This document shows, in pieces, positions 35,401-46,799 of a stretch of 64,000 bases of DNA. Below the pieces are notes generated by a model that was not told the origin of the DNA, did no database searches, and saw only the letters and a list, made by a program, of their open reading frames with translations. This stretch comes from Trichoplusia ni (taxonomy: Eukaryota; Arthropoda; Insecta; Lepidoptera; Noctuidae): positions 20,003,328-20,067,327 of the forward strand of contig NC_039480.1 of NCBI RefSeq assembly GCF_003590095.1, read 5' to 3'. The first letter of the stretch is position 1; every line of letters starts with the position of its first letter. The position numbers were made by a program, and so were the translations under genes.

Positions 35401-37460
35401 AATATATTACCATTTTTTATATTAGAATCTCAATAATACCTATAAAACATTAATTACTCTACAAAACATCATTCAAAAAACCCATTTCCTAAAATCATTC
35501 CTTATTATTATTGTCAAAACCCCCAAAACATAGCCAGCGAGTACATAGTTACACATGAGTGGGTTGAAACTACGCAACGGGCTGAACAAGACGCCATAGC
35601 ACCGCTGCGATCCTATATCGATTCAACTGAATTATTTAACCGGGGCGAAACCGGGGATGGATCGACGCGAATAGGGGGTGACGCCGCCCTGAAACTACGG
35701 TACTTAGAGTACGTATGTTTGGGTCATACATTAATGCCATACATTTGAAGTTGACAATGATTTAAAGTATTTATTAATTTGGCTCATCAACAATGAGTAC
35801 ACTGTTACATCTATACTTCTATACTATCTATATACTAATATATAAAGTATACTAATATATAAAGCTGAAGAGTTTGTTTGTTTGAACGCGCTAATCTCAG
35901 GAACTGAAACTAATGATTTAAATTGTAACATTATTACTTTTATGTTGAATAGACCATCGAGGAAGGTTTTAGGCTATATAAAATCACGCTGCGACTAATA
36001 GAAGCGAAGATACAATGCAAAATGTGGAAAAAACGGGGAAAATTCTAACCACGTGGACGAAGTCGCGGGCAACAGCTAGTTATCTATATTATGTATGTAT
36101 TTAGAAATACATAAATAAGTTATCAGTTGTCTAGTAATCTTAATACAAGCTTTGCTTAGTTTGAGCCAAGAGGGCGTTATGTAATATCGCGGAATATTAT
36201 ATCGTATGACAATTTTATTTATTTCAATATATCTTTCCTTTTATTTCTTAAAATATATTAATAATTCCCAATCTTACATTAGGTGACCGAAAACTAGATT
36301 ACTGGCGTCACGTCCAACACAAACAAAACCTAACTCATTTGAAACCAATTCTCTTTGCTACTGTTATAAAAAAATAACTTAATTGAGCGATGCTCGTTCA
36401 AGAGAGAGACCTTCGTTCAGAAGTGGGGCAACAAGAGGCCGGGGTCATATTAAGTCCCGGGGACGTAGAAATATAATATGTTTAACTGAAACTACGTAAT
36501 TTTTAAGGCTCTGTACTAATTTTGCGGGTACACAGTGCACAGAGGCGATATATCTGGAGAAATTGACTGTCATTGAACACCGAAGGCTGACGCTAACCAG
36601 GACCAGGGCCAGGGTTTCTACTTTGACATGAAATGATATATTTCTTTTGCAAGTAGGATATAGTGGATGAAGCAACAAGCCATTCCAGGAGGAGCAATGA
36701 CGGGCATGTGTATCAGGCTAACTTATTGCCTATGCATATCAGAAAATTACATATTAAAACAGTTGCTGGAATTTAGACCTGCAACTATGTGCATAATAAT
36801 TCAATCTTTGAAACCCTAGTTCACATAAATACTTAGACCTTTATTTAGTCCTACATTAGGTTAAGTAACCTGTAATGGTAGATTAGTGTGATAATTAAAT
36901 AAATATCGTCACTTTTACATGTCTTTTTTTAAAAACGCTGGAGTCCACATTTCCTATCTGACTACCCTGAAAAGAAATGTCGAAATAAAGTCAGGGGCCG
37001 CAGTGTCTTTGAACGCATTTCTATTTTTGCTTTCTATATACCGGGGTCGCAGTAACCCTTTCGGAAGAACCTACTTTACATTATAATATGCTTCAAAATA
37101 AATCTTTTTTTAAGGAATTTAACACCACCATGCACAAAGACACCTAGACTCAGGACAAGCATTCGTGGATCACACAAATAATTGTCCTACGCGGGGATCG
37201 AGTCTGCTGCACGTGGGTTTGGCGTGATGCCCTCAACCACTCGGCTATCACTTACTTCTCATCCTCCTTAGCACTGGCGATGTGACTGAAGATATGTGCG
37301 AAGGAGTTCGGTATGATGCCTCGTAGCTCAGGGCGGTGTTGCTGCCAGCCATGGTGTAAGTCTTGCCAGTGCCGGTTTGACCGTAAGCGAATATAGTGCC
37401 ATTGTAGCCCTTCAATACTTGCTCCACAATCGGACTGGCCGTTTGGACGTATATGTCCAT
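26457..37460 (-). CDS. KIF3A: KIF3A, copy B, 12 exons with several frameshifts
   Basis: The exons match copy A: 37256-37460, 33537-33667, 32517-32716, 31329-31526, 30539-30669, 30005-30057, 29383-29519, 28895-28970, 27914-28094, 27572-27808, 27060-27188 and 26457-26593. Exon 37256-37460 lacks one G of the GGGG run just before PELRG. Exon 28895-28970 lacks one A. Exons 27914-28094 and 29383-29519 each carry a plus-one and a minus-one indel. The last exon is 2 nt longer. The other exons agree in length and splice phase. Such scattered homopolymer changes in a conserved motor suggest read error at a contig end, not a decaying paralogue. Confidence 0.85.
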
Positions 37461-38841
37461 CTGTAAAGAAGAATAGGGGTGTTAAATAACGATGCTTCAA
37501 TTCCATGGTGTACAATAAAGAATATTCTCTAATCTAATCTTTTACGATACCCAAAGTATCAAATTGGATCCTTGTATCGCGAGGTTTGATATTCAAGTCA
37601 CATGCACAAAGACACCTAGACTGAGAACAAGCATACGTTGATCACACAAATGTTTGTCCTATGCGGGGATCGAAACCGCGACACGTCGTGTACAAGGGGT
37701 TCGACTATAGCAGAAATCTTATTTAGAAGCGTTGATGACAAATGAGAGACCCGGGTTAGACTCTGTATGTATTTGAGTTTTTTTTCTCCATAATAACCTG
37801 TGAATGCCTAAACCGATTTTGAAGCATGAAATATTGTTAGAATCCTTAGAGCATGAGTGCAATTGGCTTAACACGTAAACAATGCAGCAAAAAACGCTTA
37901 TTTGTATACAAAATTTCACGTTTATAATATCAATTAGTATATTAACAGCCATTTCCTCATTTCCGCGTACTCCATAGCAATATTAAACCGATTTCAATTA
38001 TCAACTCATTAATTTCGTCGCCTATCGCACACTATCATCTGAAATCTCCTGGGAGACGTGACCTGTTAACCTGGATCCACGCGGGCGTGGGTGCGTCGTG
38101 TAAATACGGGTCTATTTTAGACACATCTTATTTACGGGCTAAGAAATAGACGTCCTGTTTTGTGTGCGATGTTAATAGTATTGGTAGTTTTCGTGGCCTT
38201 GCGGTTATAATCATGGATTTGTATGCATGAGGTACAGGTTCGATCCCCGTGTAGAGTACTAAGGTGTCTTTTTGTGTTATATATTCTTTTTTATTTTTCT
38301 AAGAGATTTCTGGCAATAGGTGAAGGAAAATATTGTGAAAAAAATAGATTTTCAAATATTTGAATATGAAATCGCCTGCAGTTGACTAGCGGGGTTATAT
38401 TCAAACCTTTCTTTTACAGAAGGGGTCTGAGCCTAGCAGTGGGATATATAGACTGGTACTATTATTATTTGACTACAAAAAATCTAAATAGCTGGTACCT
38501 AAGACAATAAAAAAAATATCGCCTACACTATTTTCTTCATTAATCTCGTAAACAGAAGATGGTCGGAAAGATATCTGAATTATCATAACTATCTACTAAT
38601 ATAGCCCCTTCGTTGGATGGTAATTTTCAGGTAAATATGCCTTACGACACTCACAAATAAAGTGACTTAATATTGGTAAAATTATTTCAAAAAACGGTTC
38701 AGTAGATCCTGAGATTAGCCCCTTCAACGTGACAAATACTTACACAAACTTTACGGTCTATATTAGTATAGATAAATGTCTTAAGTAGGCTAAAATAGAT
38801 GTATTCAAATGCATAGATTGAAGGTCTTGCAACAAAGGAAT

Positions 38842-38845
38842 TTAA
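38842..38845. other. Empty piggyBac target site (TTAA)
   Basis: Copy B reads CAACAAAGGAAT, then TTAA, then AAAAACTTGCG. Copy A reads CAACAAAGGAAT, then TTAA, then the piggyBac terminus. The sequence to the right therefore shows the unoccupied site. Confidence 0.92.
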
Positions 38846-39761
38846 AAAAACTTGCGAAACAATTTTCCATAACAATCTGAATTCAAAATTCGAACACATT
38901 AGAATTGCAAACAGTTTTGATTACGTTTGAATTTCGAATGTTCCACTTTCAAATAGACGCAAATGTATTGCGTTCGTTATTTAAATAACGTTCCATTTTT
39001 ATAATGATTTCTTTTTCTGGCGGTTTCCTGTGGGTTAATGTTGAAATTCGTTCAGCCAATATTTGTATGGCATTGGTATCTGATTAGATTATGTTGTGTT
39101 TGTGTATGGTATCTCTGGTTCCGTATATTACGTAGAACAGATTAAATCTACGTTACTAAGAAGTAGACGCTATCATTTTATATATCTAAGCAAAATAAGT
39201 ATAACATTATATCCCAAATATCAATTCTCCACACAATTAGTTCTAATATCAGAATCATTAAAGTTAAAAAATAACCTCAAAAATCACACCAAGAAGGTTT
39301 TAAGCCGGCCATATTGCAAGTATTTCTTTTATTTTCATTTATTCTATCATTTACGAGTCCTTGATAGCACGCGTTATTGGCAATTCTGACGGCGCGATGA
39401 CACAACGCGACGTTGCCGCTCTTCCGTATTACGTTTGGAGCGGACGTAACCGGCGGAGCGGCAACGTCGCGCACTTAGCTACTATTTTCCTCTTTTCAGC
39501 GAAGGTTTTTCGTTCGGCGTTTGAATTTTTAAATTATTATACATTGATTTCTTTTTTTATGTTGGTTTGGAGTTTTTGAACGAGTTATGTGTTAAGATGT
39601 TAATTTATTTATTTAATAATTTATGTACACAAAAAAAAATAGAAGGAAAACACAACATTACAAAATAGGATGTACAAGAAATCTCTACCAGCAGACCCGC
39701 GGTAGGAGAAGTGGTTGATATTGGCAGTCAACAGTGTGCAACATAATAAAATTATTAATAA
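38846..39761. other. Non-coding stretch with a CpG-richer block
   Basis: No exon was recognised. At 39360-39480 there is a CpG-richer block holding a perfect 16-bp inverted repeat (39406-39421 and 39456-39471, CGCGACGTTGCCGCTC and its complement, 34-nt spacer). Confidence 0.5.
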
Positions 39762-40020
39762 CTAGCTGTTGCCCGCGACTTCGTCCCCGTGGGTAGAAGA
39801 TATAAGTAATGATTTGTTACTGCCCTGTTTTTTTTCACATTTTCCATTGTATCTTCGCTCCTATTAGTCGCAGCGTGATGGTTTATAGCCTAAAGCCTTC
39901 CTCGATGAATGGTCTATTCAACACAAAAAGAATTTTTCAATTTGGACCAGTAGTTCCTGAGATTAGCGCGTTCCAACAAACAAACTCTTCAGCTTTATAT
40001 ATTAAGTATAGAAGTATAGA
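39762..40020 (-). mobile_element. Helitron-like element, family H2
   Basis: Plus strand CTAGCTGTTGCCCGCGACTT at the left end (3' terminus) and AAGTATAGA at the right end (5' TC). The body matches 40639-40895 inverted. Confidence 0.8.
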
Positions 40021-40638
40021 TTTTAAATGATGTTCTGTGAAGTGTAGGTATATGTTTTTTTTATTTAGTATATAGGTAACAAATATCTATTCTTAGTTAA
40101 TGTTTTATTCAAAATCATGCGGAAATGCAGGTTACCTTGGTATCTGAGATGTATAATAATACAATGAATGAATCGTTAGTCTCAGTACAACTTGTAAACG
40201 AGTGATAAAAACGTGATTTTTGTTTTGAAATATTTTGACAATTCCAGAGAGGATTTTTTGAGGACTTTTAAATGACGGCAATCTAGGTAGACTGTAGGTT
40301 GGCGGGTGAATAAAGAGGAATTTTGTAAAGGCATAAGGTTTTGTCGCGTACATAACTAGCTTTTTTATTTATTTAAAACAACAGATATTACAGAATCTGT
40401 CTCGATTTACTCCGCCAGTACTGTTTAGCCTTTTCTACGGCATCCCCTGCCTGAGATTTTACTACTAATGTCGCTGATTGCTGCGAGCCAAAAACAAATT
40501 CAAGAGTTTATAAAAGTCATAAGTTAATATATCATTTTGGGAGGAGATTGGACTAAGGAGTTTAAATTACTAACGTAATAGTATCTTAATAACCACACAG
40601 AACAAGTCGCATGTAATGGCTTACAACAATAATTAAAA

Positions 40639-40895
40639 TCTATACTAATATATAAAGCTGAAGAGTTTGTTTGTTTGTTTGAATGCGCTAATCTCAGGAA
40701 CTACTGGTCCAAATTGAAAAAATATTTTTGTGGTGAATAGACCATTCATCGAGGAAGGCTTTAGGCTATGAACCATCACGCTGCGACTAATAGGAGCTAG
40801 GATATAATGGAAAATGTGAAAAAAACCGGGCAGGTATACCTAAATCATAACTTATATCTTCTACCCACGGGGACGAAGTCGGGGGCAACAGCTAG
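40639..40895 (+). mobile_element. Helitron-like element, family H2
   Basis: It begins TCTATACTAATATATAAAGC after an A and ends GGGGGCAACAGCTAG before T. The body has (TTTG)n, GCGCTAATCTCAGGAAC and CATCACGCTGCGACTAATAG. Confidence 0.85.
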
Positions 40896-41148
40896 TCTCT
40901 TATAAGAGCGAAAAACAAACACAAAGAGCTGCATTTAAATGAAAAATAAAACAAGTTTGAAGCACTATCTACTGCAGAGCCGTGCCCCAGTTGGGGCGCC
41001 AATAGGATTTGGGTCAGAGCAAGCCTGCATTGGCTGTACTATGTAATAGGTATATAGTATATGATGATATGTACTTCAGATAGGTTTATGTACTATTTTA
41101 CATATTCTGTATATTTAAATTGTTCGTTAATTATTCTGTCTGACAAGA

Positions 41149-41235
41149 TGGTAGTCGAGTGGTAGAGGTCACCACGCCCAAACTCTATACCCATACACGA
41201 CGTATCACGGGTTCGACCCCGCTTAGTTGCGACAA
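41149..41235 (+). repeat. tRNA-like SINE head
   Basis: GGTAGTCGAGTGGTAGAGG (A box) and CGGGTTCGACCCCG (B box) lie 55 bp apart. The acceptor ends do not pair, so this is not a working tRNA gene. Confidence 0.5.
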
Positions 41236-41394
41236 AATATGGCTGAGACAGTAAAATGTATCTGTATCACCTGTACTGATACTAAATTTTGCATATTTTT
41301 GGCTCCTTCTGAATATAGTTCTTGTTAGCTATTTTAGGCATGGCCAGGATTTGCAAGAAACAAAAAGGTGACGAAGGAGGAGATTTATGCCTAC

Positions 41395-41675
41395 AAGTGG
41401 CGTGAAATTTTGAGTAGGTTAGTAAAAAAAATGTAAGGAAATATAGTAGAAGAGTAAATAGGGATAAGATATATGTCTCAGAGATGAGATATGTCCAAAA
41501 AATACTGTCCAAAGTTACTTTTGTACGCACACGAAGTCCCTGAACTATATCCAGTGGCGTGGGATTTTATTAGTCTAGTTAAAAAAAAGAAGGAAATAGA
41601 GTAGAATAGTAAGTAGGGATAGGAGTTTAGGCATGTGTTCCAGAGATATATCCAAAAAATACTGTCCTGTGATAA
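41395..41675. repeat. Two-unit local tandem duplication
   Basis: Unit 1 (about 41395-41515) and unit 2 (about 41560-41675) share AGTGGCGTG, TTAGTAAAAAAA-type, AGTAAATAGGGATA-type and ATATCCAAAAAATACTGTCC blocks, with a period of about 160 bp. They are diverged and non-coding. Confidence 0.5.
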
Positions 41676-42378
41676 AATAAAACCACCTAAATTCAAATCC
41701 CGAAAAACTCAACGAACCTTTAAAAACAAAACAATGAGCAGTTAGCACGTAGTTCGAATTTCAAAACTCTTTGTTGGATCCATCGCAAACTATGTCATAT
41801 CCCCTGGCCTTACAAGGGGGGTGGTGGGAGGGGTTATAGGCGGGAGGGGGGGGGGGTTGCAGTGAATTCACTTGGGCGGCAACCAGGTTACTGGGTCACG
41901 CTGTTTGCGATGCTGGCGCATAGAGATATAACTAGATGTATGAGTATAACTGGTGTGCTCTTGGTTGGATGGGATTTTAATCTGTAAGGGGAATTTTCAA
42001 ATTGAGGCGAAGATTTTTTTTATGCTGAAAAACACGCCTGTTTTTTAATTGATGGGTAAACGCCTCATCCTAAATGATAGAAGAATGCTACAAGTAAAAG
42101 AAAACGAATTCACATTTCAATGAAATCTCTAATTCTTATCTTCTTTTTTTATACTGCGCAGTGAAAAAACTGGCCAAGTGCGAGTAGCCTCGGTCTTTTT
42201 TAGTATTCGATGTTATAGCGTCAGCAGAAGTACATGTGAAAATTATCTATCAACTATCTTACTGTCACGGTTCATAAGTTACAGCCTGGTGATGGACAGG
42301 TAGCTCGATCTCAGCGTGTAAACTGTGCATCCTAAAAACTCATGAGTCTTGGGGAAATTTATTTGCAAATATTACCTA

Positions 42379-42635
42379 CTAGCTGTTGCCCGCGACTTCG
42401 TCCGCGTGGTTAGAAGATATAAGTTATAATTTATACCTGCCTTCTATCTATCTTGTAGGATTCCTCAGACCTCACATTAGAAACCTCAAAAATTGAAACC
42501 TATGTGTTATTCTGATGTATAAGCTATATTGTGGTAAAGTTTCATTCAAATCCATTCAGTAGTTTTTACGTGAAAGAGTAACAAACATCCAGACAGCCAT
42601 ACTTACAAACTTTCGCCTTTATTATAGTAGTAGGA
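42379..42635 (-). mobile_element. Helitron-like element, family H1
   Basis: Plus strand CTAGCTGTTGCCCGCGACTT at the left end and CTTTATTATAGTAGTAGGA at the right end. The body matches 1565-1860 inverted. Confidence 0.82.
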
Positions 42636-42719
42636 TTTCACGTATTCACTTTTACCATTTACAATTGGTTTGGCTACACTTTGTAAACAAATTCAAAATG
42701 TATGTTTTCTGTCTATACA

Positions 42720-43100
42720 AATCCCAGTTAGAGATAAAGATAAAGATGTATTTATTTGCATGAAACATGTGTTAAACATTTTTAATGTGGTGACAATATA
42801 AAAATAACATAAGCACCAACATGTTCTGCCCCGTTGGCGTACAAATTTGATATTTAGTAACATTACTTAATTACTACAGACTAATTTTATATAATATGAA
42901 ATACTTATTCTACTTACTAAAAATATAAAAATATTTTTTTTTTATTTATATTTTACCTTATTTACTAAAAATATATAATATTTATTTTTATTTTTATATT
43001 TAACAATTATTTTTAAATACTTTTGTCCAGTAAGAACTCATTAATATTATAATACCCTTTTTTACATAGCAGTTCTTTCAGTTTCTTTTTAAATAAAATA
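42720..43100 (-). mobile_element. Probable LINE 3' UTR remnant
   Basis: GATGTATTTATTTGCATGAA and CATGTTCTGCCCCGTTGGCG, followed by AT-rich sequence, resemble 3' ends of lepidopteran non-LTR elements. The class is uncertain. Confidence 0.35.
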
Positions 43101-43465
43101 TCAGGAAAGGTTTTGTATTCTCTAGGGACTTTAGTCCAAAGCAACACCGCCCTTGGAAGCTTTTTGCAACTTTTTTTTGCACTTTACAATTTCCAATGAA
43201 CAAAACATCCTCATATCCTCACTTGATCTTGTAAAGAAATAGAAAAAGAGTAAATGCATCTGTCCATGCCAAATCCACTACAAAGCAGCGACGCCCTAGG
43301 AAATTTATTTGCAATTTTCAGTTGCACTTTACTATTTACCATACATTCTATCCTCTAAGCTTCACTACACCTTATAAAGAAATACAAAACAGAAAATGTA
43401 TATCATCTGTCCATGCCAACCCAAGTCCAAGACAAAACCACCCTTGGAAGCTTATTTGCAACTTT

Positions 43466-43672
43466 TGAAGAGTTTGTTTGTTTGAACGCACTAATCTCAC
43501 GATCTGGTTCGAATTGAAAAATGTTTTTATGTTGAATAGCCCATTTATCAAGGAAGGCTATAGGCTACATACCGTTACGCTGCAACTAATAGGAGCGAAG
43601 ATACAATGAAAAATGTGGAAAAGGCGGTTCAAGATCTTCAACCACGTGGACGAAGTCGCGGGCAACAGCTAG
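43466..43672 (+). mobile_element. Helitron-like element, family H2, 5' truncated
   Basis: It starts within GAAGAGTTTGTTTGTTTGAA and ends GTCGCGGGCAACAGCTAG before T. It is inserted in the local tandem array. Confidence 0.75.
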
Positions 43673-44043
43673 TGAAATATATAAATGAATCTTCCTCGTT
43701 TGATCTTGTAAAGAAATACAAAAATTGTAAATGTATCTGTCCATGCCAACCCCGCCCTTAATATCTGAACAGCTCCACACAGCTGAGATCTGGGTCAAGC
43801 CTCCTATTGATTGGTGACACGGCCTTCTCTCCACTGAATTTAATAAGCAATTTGTCAATTACCGACTGACCTGTCCCTACTTCGTTATGCTATGGTTTTC
43901 GGATGGAGGTTTTCTATTGGTATCTTTAATTTTATTTTTTTGGAATTTTGTGAATTCACACAATAAATAAAAGTTGTCTGGTAGATAATGCCTTGCGGCA
44001 TTAAGTCCGTCTTATGAACCACAATTTTACATTAAAGTTTAAA

Positions 44044-44294
44044 TCTATACTAATAAATAAAGCTGAAGAGTTTGTTTGTTTGTTTGAACGCGCTAATCTC
44101 AGGAACTACTGGTCTGAATTGAAAAACTCTTCTTATGTTGAATAGAGCATTCATCGAGGAAGGCTTTAGACTATAAACCATCACGCTGCGACTAATAAGA
44201 GCGAAGATACAATGGAAAATGTGAAAAAAAAACAGGGCATAAATCTTAACTTATATCTTCTACCCACGGGGACAAAATTGCGGGCAACAGCTAG
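44044..44294 (+). mobile_element. Helitron-like element, family H2
   Basis: TCTATACTAATAAATAAAGC at the 5' end after an A, GCGGGCAACAGCTAG at the 3' end before T. Confidence 0.82.
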
Positions 44295-44399
44295 TAATAA
44301 TATAAAGTGGTAAAGTTTTTACCACTTTTATTATAAAAAAACGACTGTCACAATAAGACAAATAATTCTTTAGTCACAGCTGGTTTTCTCAAATATTAA

Positions 44400-44525
44400 A
44401 GTAACACGGACAAAGATACTTAGATGAATAAATCATGCATGGATGACAAAAATGCTTGTCCTACGCGGGGATGGAACCCGCGTCATGTCGCGCACAATGT
44501 GTTTGAGTTGTGATCAAATTACATT
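44400..44525 (-). repeat. tRNA-derived SINE fragment
   Basis: On the minus strand the B-box-like GGGTTCCATCCCCG is followed by the GTAGGACAAGCATTTTTGTC body. Confidence 0.55.
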
Positions 44526-44964
44526 ATTATATTCAAAATCATTATTTTTTATTTCAAGAAGTCCGTTTTCCAGGCACTTTCAAAACGTTAGTAATGGCTC
44601 TAGTTGCGCAGTTCCAAAGTCTCATTCTTATGGAGAAGAACCGGCATGAAACTCCATTGAAACTCTAAACTTCATATTGGTATACATTGTAAATGGTAGA
44701 AACCCAGTTTTATCTTTAAACAAACACCATTTTAACAGTAAAATCTCTGTGCAGCCATTTTAAATGGTCTCTATCTCTTCATCGTAATGGAATACTATCT
44801 TCAAACGAAAGAAATTGCATGTTTTATCTATGCAAAACCCCGTCCAAGGCAATATCTGAACTACACAGCTGATATCTGGGTCAAGCCTATCCCTTATTGA
44901 TTTATGATGCGGCCTTCTATTCATTGTACTTGATAATCATTTCTCAAATAAAAAGTTTTCCCTA

Positions 44965-45140
44965 CGTTTTTCTTGTTTTCTTGTCGTTCCGTTTGGATTT
45001 TTGCAACTCAATTTTGAGGCACTTCCCGATAAGCTAGCAGGCTGAAATTTTCAGGGCAGCTTCAAACCCGATGACAGTGCAATCTACAACTATAAAAATG
45101 GCTGGACCGACATTAAAAAAATAATAATGGACATTTAAAG
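44965..45140 (+). repeat. Interspersed repeat family, copy 3 of 3
   Basis: Shares blocks with 9190-9360 and 16905-17100. Confidence 0.6.
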
Positions 45141-46256
45141 ACGTGGTCTTAAGATTTCTTAATGAATTATTTTTTTATTTACTTTATTGCTTCTAGATAC
45201 TTCTTTAATTTAAACAAATTTATCTCCTAAACCAGCAAATATCGGGCAACACAACATTCGGGCATCGTTGCCTCAGAGATTCATATTAAATAGCTTTGAT
45301 CCATTATTTAATATGCAGGCATATTACCTAAGAAACAAGACCAAAAAGATTGCAATACAAGAGAAAAAGATCATGGCTAATATTGTCAGTCCTTGCAAAA
45401 CGTAGTCCAAGGCAGAACCACCCCTCAATATGAACTACACAGCTCATATCTGGGTCAAGCGTCTCCCTTATTGATTCCTGATGCGGCCTTCTATTCGCAG
45501 TATTCAATATGCAACTCGTTATACAACCTTCGAACCCACATAACACAGAAGAAAAAAAGTCTTCAATTTCAAATTCATCGTTCTCCGGGGATAAGAGCAG
45601 GGGATGATGAATTTAAAAAATAGTTTATTCTTATAAGGCTATTAACTAGCACTTTTCGGAAAGACAAAATCGACATTGGACAGCATCCTGATTCACCCAC
45701 CCTTCACCTCTTGCTCTAGCTCAGCACAGCACGCTATCATAACTTTTCTTTGTTGCATTCAGCTATGATATTTCCAACAACTTGAACAAACTTCCGGTTC
45801 AGTTTTAAATACTGCATCTCTTTAAATAAATAAACAATATTCAAGAAAATAAAGTAATTGTCAAAAAAAAATTAATACATCGCAAAAAAATTACAACAAT
45901 GATTTTTGTAAGAAATTATTTCCTTTTTTCGTTTTAGGTGCTATAATATTGATTATTTATGCACAGATGTCTAAATTTTGTCTGCAAAACCTTGCTTAAC
46001 GAAAATTAAAAGACTGACATCCTAGCCAATCCATCATTTTTCTCTTCACCCAAATAACCTCTTAACTACAGCATCTCTAGTCAGCAGATATCTGGGTCAA
46101 GCCTATTGATTCGTGATCCGGTCTTCTATTCACTGCACGTAATAAGCATTTTTTCAAATAAACCTTTTTTTATTAGGAAAAAACAGCCTTTTACATACAA
46201 TGTTTTTCCTAAAGAGGAACTCGTGTTTAAGTTACAACTGCATAAGTTGATCAATC

Positions 46257-46326
46257 ACAGGTTAAGATATGCTAGATATAGGCGGTCCATGGATCCATGG
46301 ACCGCCAGACCCTATATCTTAACTTG
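46257..46326. repeat. Perfect 26-bp palindrome inside a longer hairpin
   Basis: 46281-46306 is a perfect palindrome (half-site GGCGGTCCATGGA). It is flanked by further complementary arms, GGTTAAGATAT at about 46259-46269 and ATATCTTAACTT at about 46314-46325. Confidence 0.85.
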
Positions 46327-46679
46327 TTTCTTCGAATTTCGGAAGATACGCTAAATTGTGTGTCCTGGCTGATTCATCTTCGACAGTCGTTACGGATAGT
46401 TACTAGATAGAAATTCTGATAACCAGTCTGACTAACGTCGAATTTATCACACCCAAATTTTGCATTGGGGTTTAAGAAGAAAGTGGCTAATATTTTCAGT
46501 CCTTGCAAAACCCAGTCCTGAGCAGTACCGCCCTTAATATCTGAACACAGCTGATATCTGGGTCAAGCCTCTCCCTTATTGATTCGTGAAGCGGCCTTCT
46601 CTTCGGTGTAATAAATATGCATCGTGTCCTCGACAACCTGCTAAACGCGGTCTAGTTATATTTCTATAGTAACTACTAC

Positions 46680-46795
46680 TAGTATTTTTATACCGCGTCA
46701 GCTCTTGATTAAGGACTCAGGTTAGGTCCAAAACTAGTCGGGCAATCCCGATAAATACGCGTGAGTAAACCGTTGCATCATTTAGTAATAGAAGT
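46680..46795. mobile_element. Half copy of the fold-back MITE
   Basis: ACTAGTCGGGCAATCCCGAT then AAATACGCGTGAGTAAACC, ending ATCATTTAGTAAT, matches one end of 12541-12753. Confidence 0.5.
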
Positions 46796-46799
46796 ATTT

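Larger units (their letters stand above)
24110..38845. other. Copy B of the 14.7-kb segment (second contig)
   Basis: It is collinear with 5913-20644, base for base apart from small indels and rare substitutions. All repeats and exons of copy A recur in the same order, so they are not listed again: the stop-codon echo array at ~25741-26465, the SINE at ~29088-29345, the MITE at ~30735-30955, H3 elements near 31600 and 34262, and H2 elements near 34535 and 35828. One-base indels are frequent from 24110 to about 32780 and rare after that. Confidence 0.93.
43110..46625 (-). repeat. Degenerate local tandem array, source unknown
   Basis: The core CTGATATCTGGGTCAAGCC, then CCCTTATTGATTCGTGATGC, then GGCCTTCTATTCACTG recurs at about 43775-43855, 44855-44940, 45420-45505, 46075-46140 and 46540-46615. 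A partner block, CTGTCCATGCCAACCC-like then ACCGCCCTTGGAAGC, recurs at about 43130, 43262, 43412, 43740, 44830, 45390 and 46500. Helitrons and SINEs have split the array. It was not found elsewhere in the window. The copies do not conserve a common open frame. Confidence 0.6.

Noticed and set aside
38842..38845. Possibility that copy B is a true empty-site paralogue rather than an allele
   Set aside because: Near identity across 14.7 kb including intronic repeats, plus the arbitrary gap, favours allelic contigs. Read depth is needed to settle it.
40980..41010. Minus-strand TTGGCGCCCCAACTGGGGC resembling a primer-binding site
   Set aside because: It is a single imperfect match without LTR-like flanks. 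Too weak to call.
46106..46354. 82-codon frame across the palindrome
   Set aside because: Its length depends on the palindrome, and it has no protein similarity.
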